Of a stretch of 64,000 bases of DNA, positions 16,282-25,665 are shown piece by piece. The position numbers and the translations under genes were made by a program. Within the stretch, counting starts at the first letter, position 1. Every line of letters begins with the position of its first letter. Source of the stretch: Sarcina ventriculi (GTDB lineage: Bacteria; Bacillota; Clostridia; Clostridiales; Clostridiaceae); assembly GCF_900456775.1 (NCBI RefSeq), contig NZ_UAUL01000012.1:16001-80000 (forward strand). Reading direction: 5' to 3'. Below the pieces are notes generated by a model. That model ran no database searches and was not told the origin of the DNA. It was given only the letters and a program-made list of their open reading frames with translations.

Positions 16282-17421
16282 TTATCTTAAAAGACTTCCT
16301 GCAATAACCATTTTTTGAACTTCTGAAGTTCCTTCATATATTTCTGTTATCTTAGCATCTCTCATCATTCTTTCTACTGGGTATTCTTTAGTATATCCAT
16401 ATCCACCAAATAATTGAACAGCCTTAGTTGTTACTTCCATAGCAACTTCAGCAGCAAATAATTTTGCTCTTGCAGCATCTACTGTATATGATTTTCCTGC
16501 ATCTTTTAAACATGCAGCTTTATACACTAAAAACCTTGCTGCTTCTATTTTAGTGCTCATTTCAGCTACCATCCATTGTAAACCTTGGAATGCAGATAAC
16601 GATCTTCCGAATTGTTTTCTTTCTTTTAAATAAGTTATCGCTTCATCTAAAGCACCTTCAGCTATTCCTAAAGCTTGTGCAGCTATTCCGATTCTACCGC
16701 CATCTAAAGTTTTCATAGCTACTTTAAATCCTTGACCTTCTTTTCCAATTAAATTTTCTTTTGGAACGACACAATTTTCAAATATAAGTTCAGTTGTTGA
16801 TGAAGCTCTTATCCCCATTTTATTTTCAACTTTACCTATTGAAAATCCTGAAAAGCCTTTTTCAACTATAAATGCTGATATTCCTTTTGTTCCTTTGCTC
16901 TTATCTGTCATAGCAAATATTATAAAAGTTTCAGCAACTCCACCATTTGTTATGAATATCTTACTTCCGTTTAAAATATAGTTATCCCCTTCTAATCTAG
17001 CTGTAGTTTGTTGACCTGCTGCATCTGTACCAGCCCCTGGTTCTGTTAAACCAAATGCCCCAATTTTTCTACCTGAAGCTAAGTCTGGTAAATATTTATT
17101 TTTTTGCTCTGGTGTACAAAATTCATTTATAACTGATGCACATAGAGAAGTATGCGCTGATAACACAACTCCTGTTGTTGCACAAACTTTCGATAATTCT
17201 TCAACACATAAAATATATGATAATACATCTCCACCAGCTCCTTCATACTCTGGTGAAAAAGGAATTCCCATTACTCCAAGCTCAGCCATTTTCTTTACTG
17301 TTTCCATAGGAAATCTTTCTGTTTCATCTATTTCAGCTGCTAATGGTTTAACTTCATTTACAGCAAATTCTTTAATCATTTGTCTAACTAGTTCTTGTTC
17401 CCTTGTTAATTCAAAATTCAT
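16282..17421 (-). CDS. bcd: Butyryl-CoA dehydrogenase
   Basis: A 379-residue acyl-CoA dehydrogenase that reduces crotonyl-CoA to butyryl-CoA with EtfAB. FAD-binding motifs (AFGLTEPGAGTDA and FITNGGVAETF) are present, as are the C-terminal LFGGYGYTKEYPVERMMRD and the IYEGTSE segment with the catalytic glutamate. It sits between crt and etfB in the BCS operon with an AGGGAG ribosome binding site. The context makes the short-chain (butyryl) assignment strong. Confidence 0.95.
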   Translation of the reverse strand: MNFELTREQELVRQMIKEFAVNEVKPLAAEIDETERFPMETVKKMAELGVMGIPFSPEYEGAGGDVLSYILCVEELSKVCATTGVVLSAHTSLCASVINEFCTPEQKNKYLPDLASGRKIGAFGLTEPGAGTDAAGQQTTARLEGDNYILNGSKIFITNGGVAETFIIFAMTDKSKGTKGISAFIVEKGFSGFSIGKVENKMGIRASSTTELIFENCVVPKENLIGKEGQGFKVAMKTLDGGRIGIAAQALGIAEGALDEAITYLKERKQFGRSLSAFQGLQWMVAEMSTKIEAARFLVYKAACLKDAGKSYTVDAARAKLFAAEVAMEVTTKAVQLFGGYGYTKEYPVERMMRDAKITEIYEGTSEVQKMVIAGSLLR

Positions 17422-17450
17422 TTGAATCTCCCTCCCAATATTTTATAACA

Positions 17451-18233
17451 TTATTTATTTTGAAAATTCTTTTCTCTTCTTTCTATAAAGGCAGTCATTC
17501 CTTCCTTTTGATCTTTAGTTGAGAAACATTTTCCAAAATCATAAGCTTCTATATCAATAGCATCATCTATATTAACTTGCATTCCTCTATTTATGGAATC
17601 TTTACATAATTTAACAGCTATTGGTGCATTTTGTGCTATTTTTTTTGCCATAGCCTTAGCTTCTTCTAAAAGCACTTCTGGTTCAACAACTTTATTTACT
17701 AATCCAATTTTTAAAGCTTCATCAGCCTTTATTATATCGCAAGTATAAATAAGTTCCTTTGCCTTTCCAATTCCAACAATTCTAGGAAGCCTTTGAGTTC
17801 CGCCAAAACCTGGAGTTATTCCAAGACCTACCTCAGGTTGACCAAATTTTGACTTTGTAGATGCAATTCTTATATCACAAGCCATTGCAAGTTCACATCC
17901 ACCACCTAAAGCAAATCCATTCACAGCTGCTATCACAGGTTTATCTAATTTTTCAATTCTTCTAAATATTCTATTTCCTAATAAACCAAATTCTCTTCCT
18001 TGTTCTTCATTTAAATCTTTCATTTCTGAGATATCTGCTCCTGCAACAAAAGCTTTTTCCCCAGCACCTGTTAATACAACAGCATATATTTCACTATCTT
18101 TTTCTAAAACTTCTATAACCTTATCTAACTCTTTTAATGTTTCAGAGTTTAAAGAATTTAAAGCTTTAGGTCTATTCATCGTAATAACAGCTATATTACT
18201 ATCCTTTTCTAAAAGGACGTTTTTTAACTCCAT
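17451..18233 (-). CDS. crt: 3-hydroxybutyryl-CoA dehydratase (crotonase)
   Basis: The 260-residue enoyl-CoA hydratase has both oxyanion-hole segments, FVAGADISEM (about 62-72) and NGFALGGGCELAMA (about 103-118), and the second catalytic glutamate region QPEVGLGITPGFGG. It dehydrates 3-hydroxybutyryl-CoA to crotonyl-CoA. A hairpin lies in the 103-bp gap between it and thl upstream. An AAGGAGA site precedes the ATG. Confidence 0.95.
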   Translation of the reverse strand: MELKNVLLEKDSNIAVITMNRPKALNSLNSETLKELDKVIEVLEKDSEIYAVVLTGAGEKAFVAGADISEMKDLNEEQGREFGLLGNRIFRRIEKLDKPVIAAVNGFALGGGCELAMACDIRIASTKSKFGQPEVGLGITPGFGGTQRLPRIVGIGKAKELIYTCDIIKADEALKIGLVNKVVEPEVLLEEAKAMAKKIAQNAPIAVKLCKDSINRGMQVNIDDAIDIEAYDFGKCFSTKDQKEGMTAFIERREKNFQNK

Positions 18234-18251
18234 GCCACATTCTCCTTTTCA

Positions 18252-18290
18252 ATACGCCTAGTCTCTCTAAAATCTAGTGACTAGGCTTTT
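18252..18290. other. Intercistronic hairpin between thl and crt
   Basis: The stem GCCTAGTC/GACTAGGC has a loop of about 15 nt and sits in the thl-crt gap. The T-run lies on the plus-strand side, so it is not an obvious terminator for the minus-strand operon. It could stabilise or process the mRNA between the two cistrons. Confidence 0.55.
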
Positions 18291-18336
18291 TGAATTTATT
18301 TAACTTTATTATAATTTATAAACTACAATGGGTAAA

Positions 18337-19548
18337 TTATTTTACTAATTTAACAGTTACTGCAACTCCCATTCCTCCACCTATACAAAGTGAAGCAAGT
18401 CCATTTTCAACATTTCTCTTTTTCATTTCATGAACTAGCGTAGTTAATATTCTAGCACCTGATGCACCTAATGGATGTCCTAATGCAATAGCTCCACCAT
18501 TTACATTAACTCTATTATTAACCCACTCATCATCTATTTCTTCATATTGATTCTTTAATTCATTAATAACGCCCAAACTTTGAGCTGCAAATGCTTCATT
18601 TAATTCAACTAAATCCATATCTTTTAATTGAACATCACACCTTCTCATTGCGTCATTTATAGCAGCTACTGGGCCCATTCCCATAATTGATGGATCTACT
18701 CCACCTTGTCCTATGGATGTTATCTCAACTATCGGAGTTAATCCTTGTTCTTTAACAGCCTTTTCTGAAGCCACTAACACTATGGTTGCCCCATCATTTA
18801 TACCTGATGCATTACCAGCTGTTACCGTACCATCACTTTTAAAAGCTGGTCTTAATTTTGAAAGTTTTTCTAAATTTGTAGTTCTATTTGGATATTCATC
18901 AGTATCAAATACTACCGTTCCTTTTTTCCCTTTTATTTCTATAGGAACTATTTCATCTTTAAATCTACCAGAATCAACAGCTTCAATCGCTCTTACTTGA
19001 GATTTATAAGAAAATTCATCTTGCATTTCTCTTGTTAATCCATACTTTTTTGCAACGTTCTCAGCAGTTATCCCCATATGATAATTATTAAATACATCAG
19101 TTAATCCATCTGATAATAAAGTGTCTTTTAATTTTAAATCTCCCATTTTATTACCTAATCTAGTTTTACCATCTACTGCAAAAGCCGCTTGAGACATAAC
19201 TTCAACACCACCTGCTAATACTACGTCTGCAAGTCCTGCCTTTATTGAAGTATACGCATTTATAACACTCTTCAATCCACTCCCACAAACCATACTAACT
19301 GTATATGCTGGAACTTCCACAGGAATCCCTCCAGCTATTGAAGCTTGTCTTGCTATATTTTGACCATGACCAGCTGACAAAACATTACCTATTGCAACTT
19401 CATCTATAGTTTTTACATCAACACCTGATTCATTTATAACATTTTTAATAACTTGTGCTGTTAAAGCTGCTGGTGCAACTGGTGCAAGTGTTCCTAAAAA
19501 TTTTCCTATTGGACTTCTTTTTGCTTGTACTATATACACTTTTGACAT
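18337..19548 (-). CDS. thlA: Acetyl-CoA acetyltransferase (thiolase)
   Basis: A 403-residue biosynthetic thiolase that condenses two acetyl-CoA to acetoacetyl-CoA. The acyl-accepting Cys is C88 in SMVCGSGLKSV. The C-terminal NVNGGAIALGHPLGASGAR and CIGGGMGVA motifs hold the catalytic His and Cys. The frame is open five codons further upstream, but the ATG at 19548 has GGGGAG at ideal spacing and gives the usual MSKVYIV start. It lies between hbd and crt. The 154-bp gap upstream has a hairpin and a possible internal promoter. Confidence 0.95.
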   Translation of the reverse strand: MSKVYIVQAKRSPIGKFLGTLAPVAPAALTAQVIKNVINESGVDVKTIDEVAIGNVLSAGHGQNIARQASIAGGIPVEVPAYTVSMVCGSGLKSVINAYTSIKAGLADVVLAGGVEVMSQAAFAVDGKTRLGNKMGDLKLKDTLLSDGLTDVFNNYHMGITAENVAKKYGLTREMQDEFSYKSQVRAIEAVDSGRFKDEIVPIEIKGKKGTVVFDTDEYPNRTTNLEKLSKLRPAFKSDGTVTAGNASGINDGATIVLVASEKAVKEQGLTPIVEITSIGQGGVDPSIMGMGPVAAINDAMRRCDVQLKDMDLVELNEAFAAQSLGVINELKNQYEEIDDEWVNNRVNVNGGAIALGHPLGASGARILTTLVHEMKKRNVENGLASLCIGGGMGVAVTVKLVK

Positions 19549-19638
19549 AATAAATCTCCCCACTTTTTTAAAATTTTCTATATATCATTTACCCCTAATA
19601 AGCTATGAAAATTATGTAAAATAAATGACAGCTTTTTC

Positions 19639-19644
19639 ATTATA
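19639..19644 (-). promoter_or_regulatory. Possible internal promoter -10 box upstream of thlA
   Basis: TATAAT on the minus strand lies in the hbd-thlA gap, just past a small TTATTCAG/CTGAATAG hairpin. The -35 (TTTCAT at 16 bp) is poor, so this is tentative. Confidence 0.3.
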
Positions 19645-19717
19645 CCTATTCAGAAAGATAATGAAATCTAACTGAATAAGCACTCACAAATAATTATATA
19701 TTTAAACTAGCTTCAAA

Positions 19718-20566
19718 TTATGCATTATAATCGTAAAAACCTTTTCCTGATTTTCTACCAAGCCATCCAGCTCTAACATATTTTCTTAAAAGACTGTGTG
19801 CTCTATACTTTGTGTCACCTGTTTCGTTATATAACACATCCATAATTGCTAAACACACATCTAGCCCTATTAAATCGCCTAAAGCTAAAGGTCCCATTGG
19901 ATGATTAGCTCCTAATTTCATGGCAGTATCTATATCCTCCACAGATGCAACCCCTTCTGCAAATATTCCTACTGCTTCATTTATCATTGGAATTAATATT
20001 CTATTAACAACAAATCCAGGAGCCTCTGCAACTTCAACAGGCTCTTTTCCTATAGCAAATGATAATTCCTTAACTTTATCAAAAGTTTCTTGAGAGGTTG
20101 CCATACCTTTTATAACCTCAACTAATTTCATAATTGTAGCTGGATTAAAGAAATGCATTCCTATTACCCTATCAGGTCTATTTGTAACAGATGCTACTTC
20201 TGTTATTGATAAAGATGATGTATTTGAAGCTAAAATTGTTTCAACCTTGCATATTTTATCAAGTTGTGAAAATATATCTTTTTTTATCTCCATATTTTCA
20301 ACAGCAGCCTCTATAACCAAATCACAATCAGCTGCCAAATTTAAATCAGTAGTCCCTGTAATCTTTGATAAAACATTTTCTTTGAATTCTTCAGTTACCT
20401 TTCCTTTTGCAACTAATTTAGAAAGGTTTTTATTTATTGTTGCAATTCCTCTGTCTACAAATTCATCCTTTATATCTCTAACTATTACTTCATATCCCTT
20501 TTGTGCAAACGCTTGAACTATTCCAGAGCCCATTGTTCCAGCTCCAATTACAAAAATCTTTTCCAT
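19718..20566 (-). CDS. hbd: 3-hydroxybutyryl-CoA dehydrogenase
   Basis: The 282-residue protein has the N-terminal NAD(P) Rossmann motif GAGTMGSGI (about 7-15), catalytic His/Glu segment [16 protein letters not shown], and C-terminal 3HCDH domain with [19 protein letters not shown]. It reduces acetoacetyl-CoA to 3-hydroxybutyryl-CoA. Here it leads the operon, unlike the frequent crt-bcd-etfBA-hbd order. AGGAGGAAT precedes the ATG, and a candidate promoter and palindrome lie upstream. Confidence 0.95.
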   Translation of the reverse strand: MEKIFVIGAGTMGSGIVQAFAQKGYEVIVRDIKDEFVDRGIATINKNLSKLVAKGKVTEEFKENVLSKITGTTDLNLAADCDLVIEAAVENMEIKKDIFSQLDKICKVETILASNTSSLSITEVASVTNRPDRVIGMHFFNPATIMKLVEVIKGMATSQETFDKVKELSFAIGKEPVEVAEAPGFVVNRILIPMINEAVGIFAEGVASVEDIDTAMKLGANHPMGPLALGDLIGLDVCLAIMDVLYNETGDTKYRAHSLLRKYVRAGWLGRKSGKGFYDYNA

Positions 20567-20588
20567 TATATTTTATTCCTCCTAAAAT

Positions 20589-20615
20589 ACATTAAACTTT
20601 AATGTTACTATTATA
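20589..20615 (-). promoter_or_regulatory. Candidate promoter -10 and 17-bp palindrome before hbd
   Basis: TATAAT (20615-20610 on the minus strand) is followed within a few bases by a perfect inverted repeat, 8 bp on each side of a central base (20589-20605). Its position at the expected transcription start suits a repressor operator. The -35 is weak. Confidence 0.45.
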
Positions 20616-20646
20616 TATTAAACTATACTCATAATTATTTCTTTAA

Positions 20647-20979
20647 TTATTTACATTTACAATTACTATTTCTAATTACAGTTATATTTATAATTTCATT
20701 TTGAAAAGCTTTTAACAAAGCTTTTTCTAAAACTAATTCTTTGTCAAAATTTTGTATATCTTTACAACAAGCAAAAACTTTATTTTCTTCTCCTTTTGCA
20801 TTAACATAAGTTAAAGTTACATTGGGTCTATCATATTCAACATTAACAATCTTTATTCCCCAAGATAAAGTTGAATATTCTCCGTCCACTTTTAAAAAAG
20901 TAGAATCTTTTAATTTTTGAGCTTCCTTGTTTGGATCCTTTATTATCAACAATTCATCCCCAACTTTATACTTTGACAT
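20647..20979 (-). CDS. Conserved-looking hypothetical protein
   Basis: The 110-residue protein is mostly beta in its first 75 residues (GDELLIIKDPN, WGIKIVNVEYDRPNVTLTYVNAKGE) and ends in a helix and a Cys-rich tail with a CKCK end. There is also a CC pair at about residue 71-72. It has no signal or membrane segment. The start has AGGGGAT upstream. It lies alone between hbd and yhaM. I do not recognise the family; the terminal cysteines could bind metal, but nothing proves it. Confidence 0.7.
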   Translation of the reverse strand: MSKYKVGDELLIIKDPNKEAQKLKDSTFLKVDGEYSTLSWGIKIVNVEYDRPNVTLTYVNAKGEENKVFACCKDIQNFDKELVLEKALLKAFQNEIINITVIRNSNCKCK

Positions 20980-21177
20980 GCGATCATCCCCTAAATATAA
21001 ATTTTTATATATTTTATAATTATTTTTTTAACAATCACAAATAAATTATAGCATAGCTACTCTTATATTACTACCACAAAATAACTAATATTACAATTAA
21101 TTGAATATTTTATGTAATTATTAATCAAAGTATATTTAAATTTATTTTTTATAAAATGTTTCAATATTCAATTCAAA

Positions 21178-21213
21178 ATTTTAGGGATAAAAAATATTTT
21201 TTATCCCTAAAAT
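21178..21213 (-). terminator. Terminator hairpin of yhaM, a perfect 36-bp palindrome
   Basis: The two 18-base halves are exact reverse complements (core TTTTAGGGATAAAAAA). It starts 7 bp past the yhaM stop. The T-tract behind it on the minus strand is short, but the long stem and position support termination. Confidence 0.7.
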
Positions 21214-21219
21214 CAAAAT

Positions 21220-22191
21220 TTAATCATTTAATCCATGATTATATATTCTCCTATTTTCTAAAGACCATAATCTTTCTGAAAATTTTCCAACCTCAGTTTC
21301 ATTTGTTACTTTTCTCATATCATACATTCGTGCATCTATTAAATCAATATAGTGAAGAATTTCAGCCTCTGGAATCATTGGTTTTATAGGGCTACCGTAT
21401 TCTGGCTCATAGTGATGAGATAGTACTATATGTTCTAATAAAATCATGGAATCTCTATCAGCCTTTACCTCTTGCCCTGCAAGTTCAATCTCCTTAACCC
21501 CTTGAGTTATATGTCCTAAAAGAGTCCCTTCTAATGTATAATCATCAACTATCCCAAGTTCACTAGAAGCCATTTCTTTTATTTTTGCTAAATCATGAAG
21601 AATTATCCCGCCATAAATTAAGTCTGTATTTAAAAAATCATATATACTACAAATTTTTTCACCAAGATTCAACATTGTAGTTATATGATATAAAAGTCCG
21701 CTTTTTATAGAATGATGATTTTTTTTTGCTGCCGGGTAATACATTAATTTTTCTTTATTTTTTTCTACCATTAAATTAACTATATTTTTTATATCTTCAT
21801 TTTTCATATTATTAATATAAGTTTTTATAGTTTCAAACATTGTCTTACTATCAATTGGTGCACTTTGAACATAATCATCTATATTTACCTTATCTTCTGA
21901 AACTATATTCCTTATTTGTTCTACCTTTAGTTGAAGAGAACTTTGCCAACTTGTAACCATTCCTCTAACTTTAACTATAGTATTAGCTCTAAATTCACTC
22001 TCCTCCCCTTCTTTAACTTCCCACTTCTTAGCAGTAATTTCTCCTGTTCCATCTGCTAGAACAAAATCTAAATACTTTTTGCCATTGGAATTAGTAGTTT
22101 TTAAATCTACAGATTTTATTAAATAAAATCCCTCACTTCTTTCATTTTTTACAAACTCATTTATCTTTCTAATTGGAATAGTATTACTCAT
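21220..22191 (-). CDS. yhaM: 3'-5' exoribonuclease YhaM family (OB fold plus HD domain)
   Basis: The 323-residue protein has an N-terminal OB-fold nucleic-acid-binding domain (about 15-100, with the strand pattern KKYLDFVLADGTGEITAKKWEV) and a C-terminal HD domain. The metal-binding HD is in GGIILHDLAKIKEM, with an upstream His in YHITTML and a later VLSHHYEPEYGSP. In B. subtilis YhaM is a 3'-5' exoribonuclease trimming mRNA. It is monocistronic, with GGAGATGAT before the ATG and a palindromic terminator after the stop. Confidence 0.9.
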   Translation of the reverse strand: MSNTIPIRKINEFVKNERSEGFYLIKSVDLKTTNSNGKKYLDFVLADGTGEITAKKWEVKEGEESEFRANTIVKVRGMVTSWQSSLQLKVEQIRNIVSEDKVNIDDYVQSAPIDSKTMFETIKTYINNMKNEDIKNIVNLMVEKNKEKLMYYPAAKKNHHSIKSGLLYHITTMLNLGEKICSIYDFLNTDLIYGGIILHDLAKIKEMASSELGIVDDYTLEGTLLGHITQGVKEIELAGQEVKADRDSMILLEHIVLSHHYEPEYGSPIKPMIPEAEILHYIDLIDARMYDMRKVTNETEVGKFSERLWSLENRRIYNHGLND

Positions 22192-22299
22192 AAAATTATC
22201 ATCTCCACATTAAAATATTTTCTACTAAAAATTAATCATTTTATCTTTCTAATTATACTAATATTATACTATGTTTTATTAATAATACATTTAAAATAA

Positions 22300-22341
22300 A
22301 AAAATAGACTAAAAATCCTAGTTTATTTTTAATCTATTTTT
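22300..22341 (-). terminator. Terminator of the cobalamin operon
   Basis: The 17-nt arms 22300-22316 and 22325-22341 pair with one mismatch and are followed on the minus strand by a T-rich run. It sits just beyond the cbiJ stop, the last gene of the operon. Confidence 0.75.
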
Positions 22342-22367
22342 ATAAAAAAATTAATATATTTTCTTTA

Positions 22368-23168
22368 TTATATTTTATCTAAAATTAAATTCTTATTTTT
22401 AACTATATAATTTTCCATTATATAGTTAAAAACATCTTTTTCTTTATAAAAAACGTTATGTTTATCTATTTTTTCTCTCTCTATAATAAAACAATCAATA
22501 TTAAGTTCTAATGCACTTTTTACTTTATCTTCAGTTGCACCTTTTTTACCACTATCTTTAAATAAAAAAATTTTTATATCATAATTTTTTAGAAAAGCTA
22601 AGTCTAATTCATAATTTATAGGACCCTTTATAGCTATTATATCATCTATTTTTGCTCCTCCATTAATAGCTTTTTCAATGGATTCTTTAGTTGGAAGTAT
22701 TCTATGAATTATTCTATTATTTAGATTCATATTTATAAGATCAGAAACTCTATTTACCCCTGTTGCATTTAATATATTTCCAGATTTATTTTTTATCTTT
22801 TCCTTAAAATCATCTAAATTTTTTATCATATGAATAAGAGGTTCATCTTTATATTTTTCAATGGAAGATTCTCTTTCAAACCTTATATATTCAATACCAC
22901 AAATACTGCAAGCTTCCACAACATTTTTACTTACGTTAACAGCATAAGGATGACTAAAATCGCAAAAAATATCTATATTATTTTCTTTTATGACATCAAT
23001 TAACTCTTTTTTATCTAATGGTCTAGTGTTTAAAACTTTACATTTTACATTACTTAAAAGTTCTCCTCCATATTCTGTAGATACCGATAAAAATAAATCA
23101 TCAGTATACCTATTGATATCTTTTAAAAGATTTTTTCCATCTGATGTACCTAAAATAAATCCTAACAT
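22368..23168 (-). CDS. cbiJ: Cobalt-precorrin-6A reductase
   Basis: A 266-residue CobK/CbiJ family protein that uses NADPH to reduce the C18-C19 double bond of cobalt-precorrin-6A. It starts GFILGTSDGKNLL, the family N-terminal nucleotide motif, and has the conserved DFSHPYAVNVS and ATGVNR segments. It is the final gene of the cobalamin operon, overlapping cbiH by 7 bp, which implies coupled translation. A terminator follows. Confidence 0.92.
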   Translation of the reverse strand: MLGFILGTSDGKNLLKDINRYTDDLFLSVSTEYGGELLSNVKCKVLNTRPLDKKELIDVIKENNIDIFCDFSHPYAVNVSKNVVEACSICGIEYIRFERESSIEKYKDEPLIHMIKNLDDFKEKIKNKSGNILNATGVNRVSDLINMNLNNRIIHRILPTKESIEKAINGGAKIDDIIAIKGPINYELDLAFLKNYDIKIFLFKDSGKKGATEDKVKSALELNIDCFIIEREKIDKHNVFYKEKDVFNYIMENYIVKNKNLILDKI

Positions 23169-23893
23169 CTTGTATTATATCCCCTTGGAGTTATAAATTG
23201 TCCATCTTTAATATAACTCTTGGAATTCCCTACTATAACAATAGTCATCATATCAACTAAATCATAATCTATATTATCAATTGTAGTTACTAATGAATTT
23301 TGACCTTCTCTTAATGCATGTTTCACAATAGCTACTGGTGTTTTACCATCTCTATATTGCCTTATGATATCTATGCATTCTTTTAAATAATGAGGTCTTC
23401 CCTTGCTTTTAGGATTATATAATGAAATTATAAAGTCTGACTTAGCAGCAAAATCCACTCTTTTTTTTATTTCATCATATGGAGTCATTAAATCACTTAA
23501 ACTTATATTGCAATTATCATGCATAAGTGGTGCTCCAACTATTGAACCTGCAGCAGATGATGCAGTTATTCCTGGAACTATAACTACATTTTTTATTTCT
23601 TCTTCGTTACAAAGTTCTAAAATAAGTCCAGCCATTCCATATATTCCTGCATCTCCAGTACTTATTATTGCTACATCTTTTTCTTTAGCAAGTTTTATGG
23701 CAAGTCTACATCTTTCCTCTTCACTTCTCATTCCTGTAGAATAAAGTTCTTTTCCCTCTATTATTTCCTTTATCATATCTAAATATTTAGTATAACCAAC
23801 TATAACATCACACTCTTTTATAACGTTATAAGCTTTAAGTGTCATATTCTCTATTGAGCCTGGCCCAATTCCTACAACATATAATTTTTTCAT
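23162..23893 (-). CDS. cbiH: Cobalt-precorrin-3 C17-methyltransferase
   Basis: This is a SAM-dependent tetrapyrrole methylase of the CbiH/CobJ group. It opens with YVVGIGPGSIENMTLKA and contains the family motifs STGDAGIYGMAG and VPGITASSAAGSIVGAPL. CbiH methylates C17 with ring contraction. The ATG at 23893 overlaps the cbiG stop as TAATG and has an AGGAGAG site, which is better than the in-frame start seven codons upstream. The product is then 243 residues. Confidence 0.93.
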   Translation of the reverse strand: MKKLYVVGIGPGSIENMTLKAYNVIKECDVIVGYTKYLDMIKEIIEGKELYSTGMRSEEERCRLAIKLAKEKDVAIISTGDAGIYGMAGLILELCNEEEIKNVVIVPGITASSAAGSIVGAPLMHDNCNISLSDLMTPYDEIKKRVDFAAKSDFIISLYNPKSKGRPHYLKECIDIIRQYRDGKTPVAIVKHALREGQNSLVTTIDNIDYDLVDMMTIVIVGNSKSYIKDGQFITPRGYNTRC

Positions 23894-24879
23894 TATTTTA
23901 TCTCTCCTATACAAAGTGTTACACCATCTAATTTTTGTTTTTTCAAAATAATTTCTCCACCTAAGAGCCTTACTGAAGGTTCACAAACATTCCCAACACC
24001 TATAGTCTTCTTTACAAACTGACTTATCTCAAACTGACTTTCTATTGGAAGTATATCTTCTTTAGTAAATACCTTAAAATCACAATTTAAAGTATCCTTT
24101 AAACTTAAAATTGCTTTTTCATCTTTTTTAATATCTATGCTTCCTATAGCCAAAACTGATCTCTTATCTATATTATTCTCTCTTAAACATTCCAAAACCT
24201 TAGAAATTAAGTGTTTTTCATCAGTATCTTTCTTGCAACCAACACCCAAAACTATATTTCTTTTTATAAGTTTTAAAACATTCTTGCCTTTTAAATCATG
24301 TCTTTGAATTTTATTAGTAATCCATAGAACATTATTTAAATTATCATTAAATTCATTATATCCTTTAGGTGTATTTATACATTTAAACTCATCTAAAAAC
24401 CCTATAACTTCTTCATCTAAAAGCTTAACTGCAAAATTTTTTGCAATCTTTAAATCATCTATTATAAAATTATTTTCTTTTGCAATAATATCAGGAGCTA
24501 CAACATTTTTTATATCAGTTGCAGTAGTTACAACATTTATAGCACTTAAAATTTTAGAAACTTTACTTGACAGCAAATTTCCACCTCCTAAATGCCCTGA
24601 TAAAAGACTTATGGAAAATTTACCATAACAATCTACAACAACTACAGCTGGATCATTTGTTTTACTTTTTATATAAGGAGCTATAGCCCTTACAGCTATA
24701 CCTGTTGATGATATAAAGATAATACCATCATACTTTTTACTTTCAAAAATATGCTTAACACAATTACTAAAATTAAAATTTTCATCTATATATTTTGAGA
24801 AAATTTCACAAGTAAAATATTCTTTTAACTTTAATAAAATCCTATCTCCTTGCTTCGTTACACTTATAATAGCAATCAT
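23893..24879 (-). CDS. cbiG: Cobalt-precorrin-5A hydrolase
   Basis: The 328-residue protein has the CbiG N-terminal domain (IISVTKQGDRI), central segment FISSTGIAVRAIAPYIKSKTNDPAVVVVD with the SLLSGHLGGGN motif, and the C-terminal CobE/GbiG-like domain with GVGCKKDTD. CbiG opens the delta-lactone ring of cobalt-precorrin-5A, releasing acetaldehyde, in the anaerobic pathway. The start is 3 bp after the cbiF stop; the stop overlaps the cbiH start. Confidence 0.93.
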   Translation of the reverse strand: MIAIISVTKQGDRILLKLKEYFTCEIFSKYIDENFNFSNCVKHIFESKKYDGIIFISSTGIAVRAIAPYIKSKTNDPAVVVVDCYGKFSISLLSGHLGGGNLLSSKVSKILSAINVVTTATDIKNVVAPDIIAKENNFIIDDLKIAKNFAVKLLDEEVIGFLDEFKCINTPKGYNEFNDNLNNVLWITNKIQRHDLKGKNVLKLIKRNIVLGVGCKKDTDEKHLISKVLECLRENNIDKRSVLAIGSIDIKKDEKAILSLKDTLNCDFKVFTKEDILPIESQFEISQFVKKTIGVGNVCEPSVRLLGGEIILKKQKLDGVTLCIGEIK

Positions 24880-24881
24880 TT

Positions 24882-25631
24882 TTAGATACCTTTTCTATAT
24901 TCATGGGTAAATGATTTATCATATAAAAGACTTTTTTCATAATCACAATCTATAAAATCACCAACTAATATTTGAGCACATTTTTTAATGCCTGCTTCCT
25001 TTACCTTTTCGCTTATATCATCAAGAGTTCCAAATATTACTCGTTCATCTTGCCAAGTAGCCCTTTCAATTACAGCTATAGGAACATTCCTTCCATAACC
25101 TTTTCTAAGCTTTGCAACAACTTTATCTATCATAGATATTGATAAAAATAATGCCATAGATGCTCCTATTGAAGCTAATTTTTCTAAATCCTCTTTTTCA
25201 GGAACCTTAGTCCTTCCTTCAACTCTAGTTAAAATTACCGTTTGAGATACTGAAGGCAATGTAAATTCTCTCTTTATTGAGGCAGCCGCTGCTACAAAAG
25301 AACTAACCCCTGGCACTACTTCATATTCTATATTAAGCTTTATAAGTTCATCCATTTGTTCTTTAATTGCACCATAAATACTAGGATCTCCAGTATGAAG
25401 TCTAACTGTTTCTAAATTATTTTCACTAGCTTCTTTCATAACACTTATAACTTCCTCTAAAGTCATAGAAGCTGAATTATAAATTTTAACTCCATTTTTA
25501 CAAAACTTTAAATGCTCAGGGCTCACTAGAGAACCTGCATATATAACAACATCTGCTTTCTCTAAAATAGAACGTCCTTTAACTGTTATTAAATCCACAT
25601 TTCCAGGACCTGCTCCTATAAAGTAAATCAT
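24882..25631 (-). CDS. cbiF: Cobalt-precorrin-4 C11-methyltransferase
   Basis: A SAM-dependent tetrapyrrole methylase with N-terminal FIGAGPGNVDLITVKG and the CbiF/CobM signature VIYAGSLVSPEHL, followed by RLHTGDPSIYGAI and VVPGVSSFVAAAAS. It methylates C11 of cobalt-precorrin-4. An in-frame start lies seven codons further up, but the ATG at 25631 is placed 7 bp after GGAGG and gives the standard N-terminus (249 residues). It sits between cbiL and cbiG. Confidence 0.94.
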   Translation of the reverse strand: MIYFIGAGPGNVDLITVKGRSILEKADVVIYAGSLVSPEHLKFCKNGVKIYNSASMTLEEVISVMKEASENNLETVRLHTGDPSIYGAIKEQMDELIKLNIEYEVVPGVSSFVAAAASIKREFTLPSVSQTVILTRVEGRTKVPEKEDLEKLASIGASMALFLSISMIDKVVAKLRKGYGRNVPIAVIERATWQDERVIFGTLDDISEKVKEAGIKKCAQILVGDFIDCDYEKSLLYDKSFTHEYRKGI

Positions 25632-25665
25632 AATTTTACCTCCATAATACAATAAATTTTATAAT

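Noticed and set aside
20589..20605. The hbd palindrome as a Rex operator
   Set aside because: It lacks the TTGTTAA and TTAACAA half-sites and 4-bp spacer of Rex sites.
21156..21389. A 77-codon plus-strand frame overlapping the yhaM terminator and 3' end
   Set aside because: It runs through the terminator palindrome and antisense to yhaM, with no ribosome binding site.
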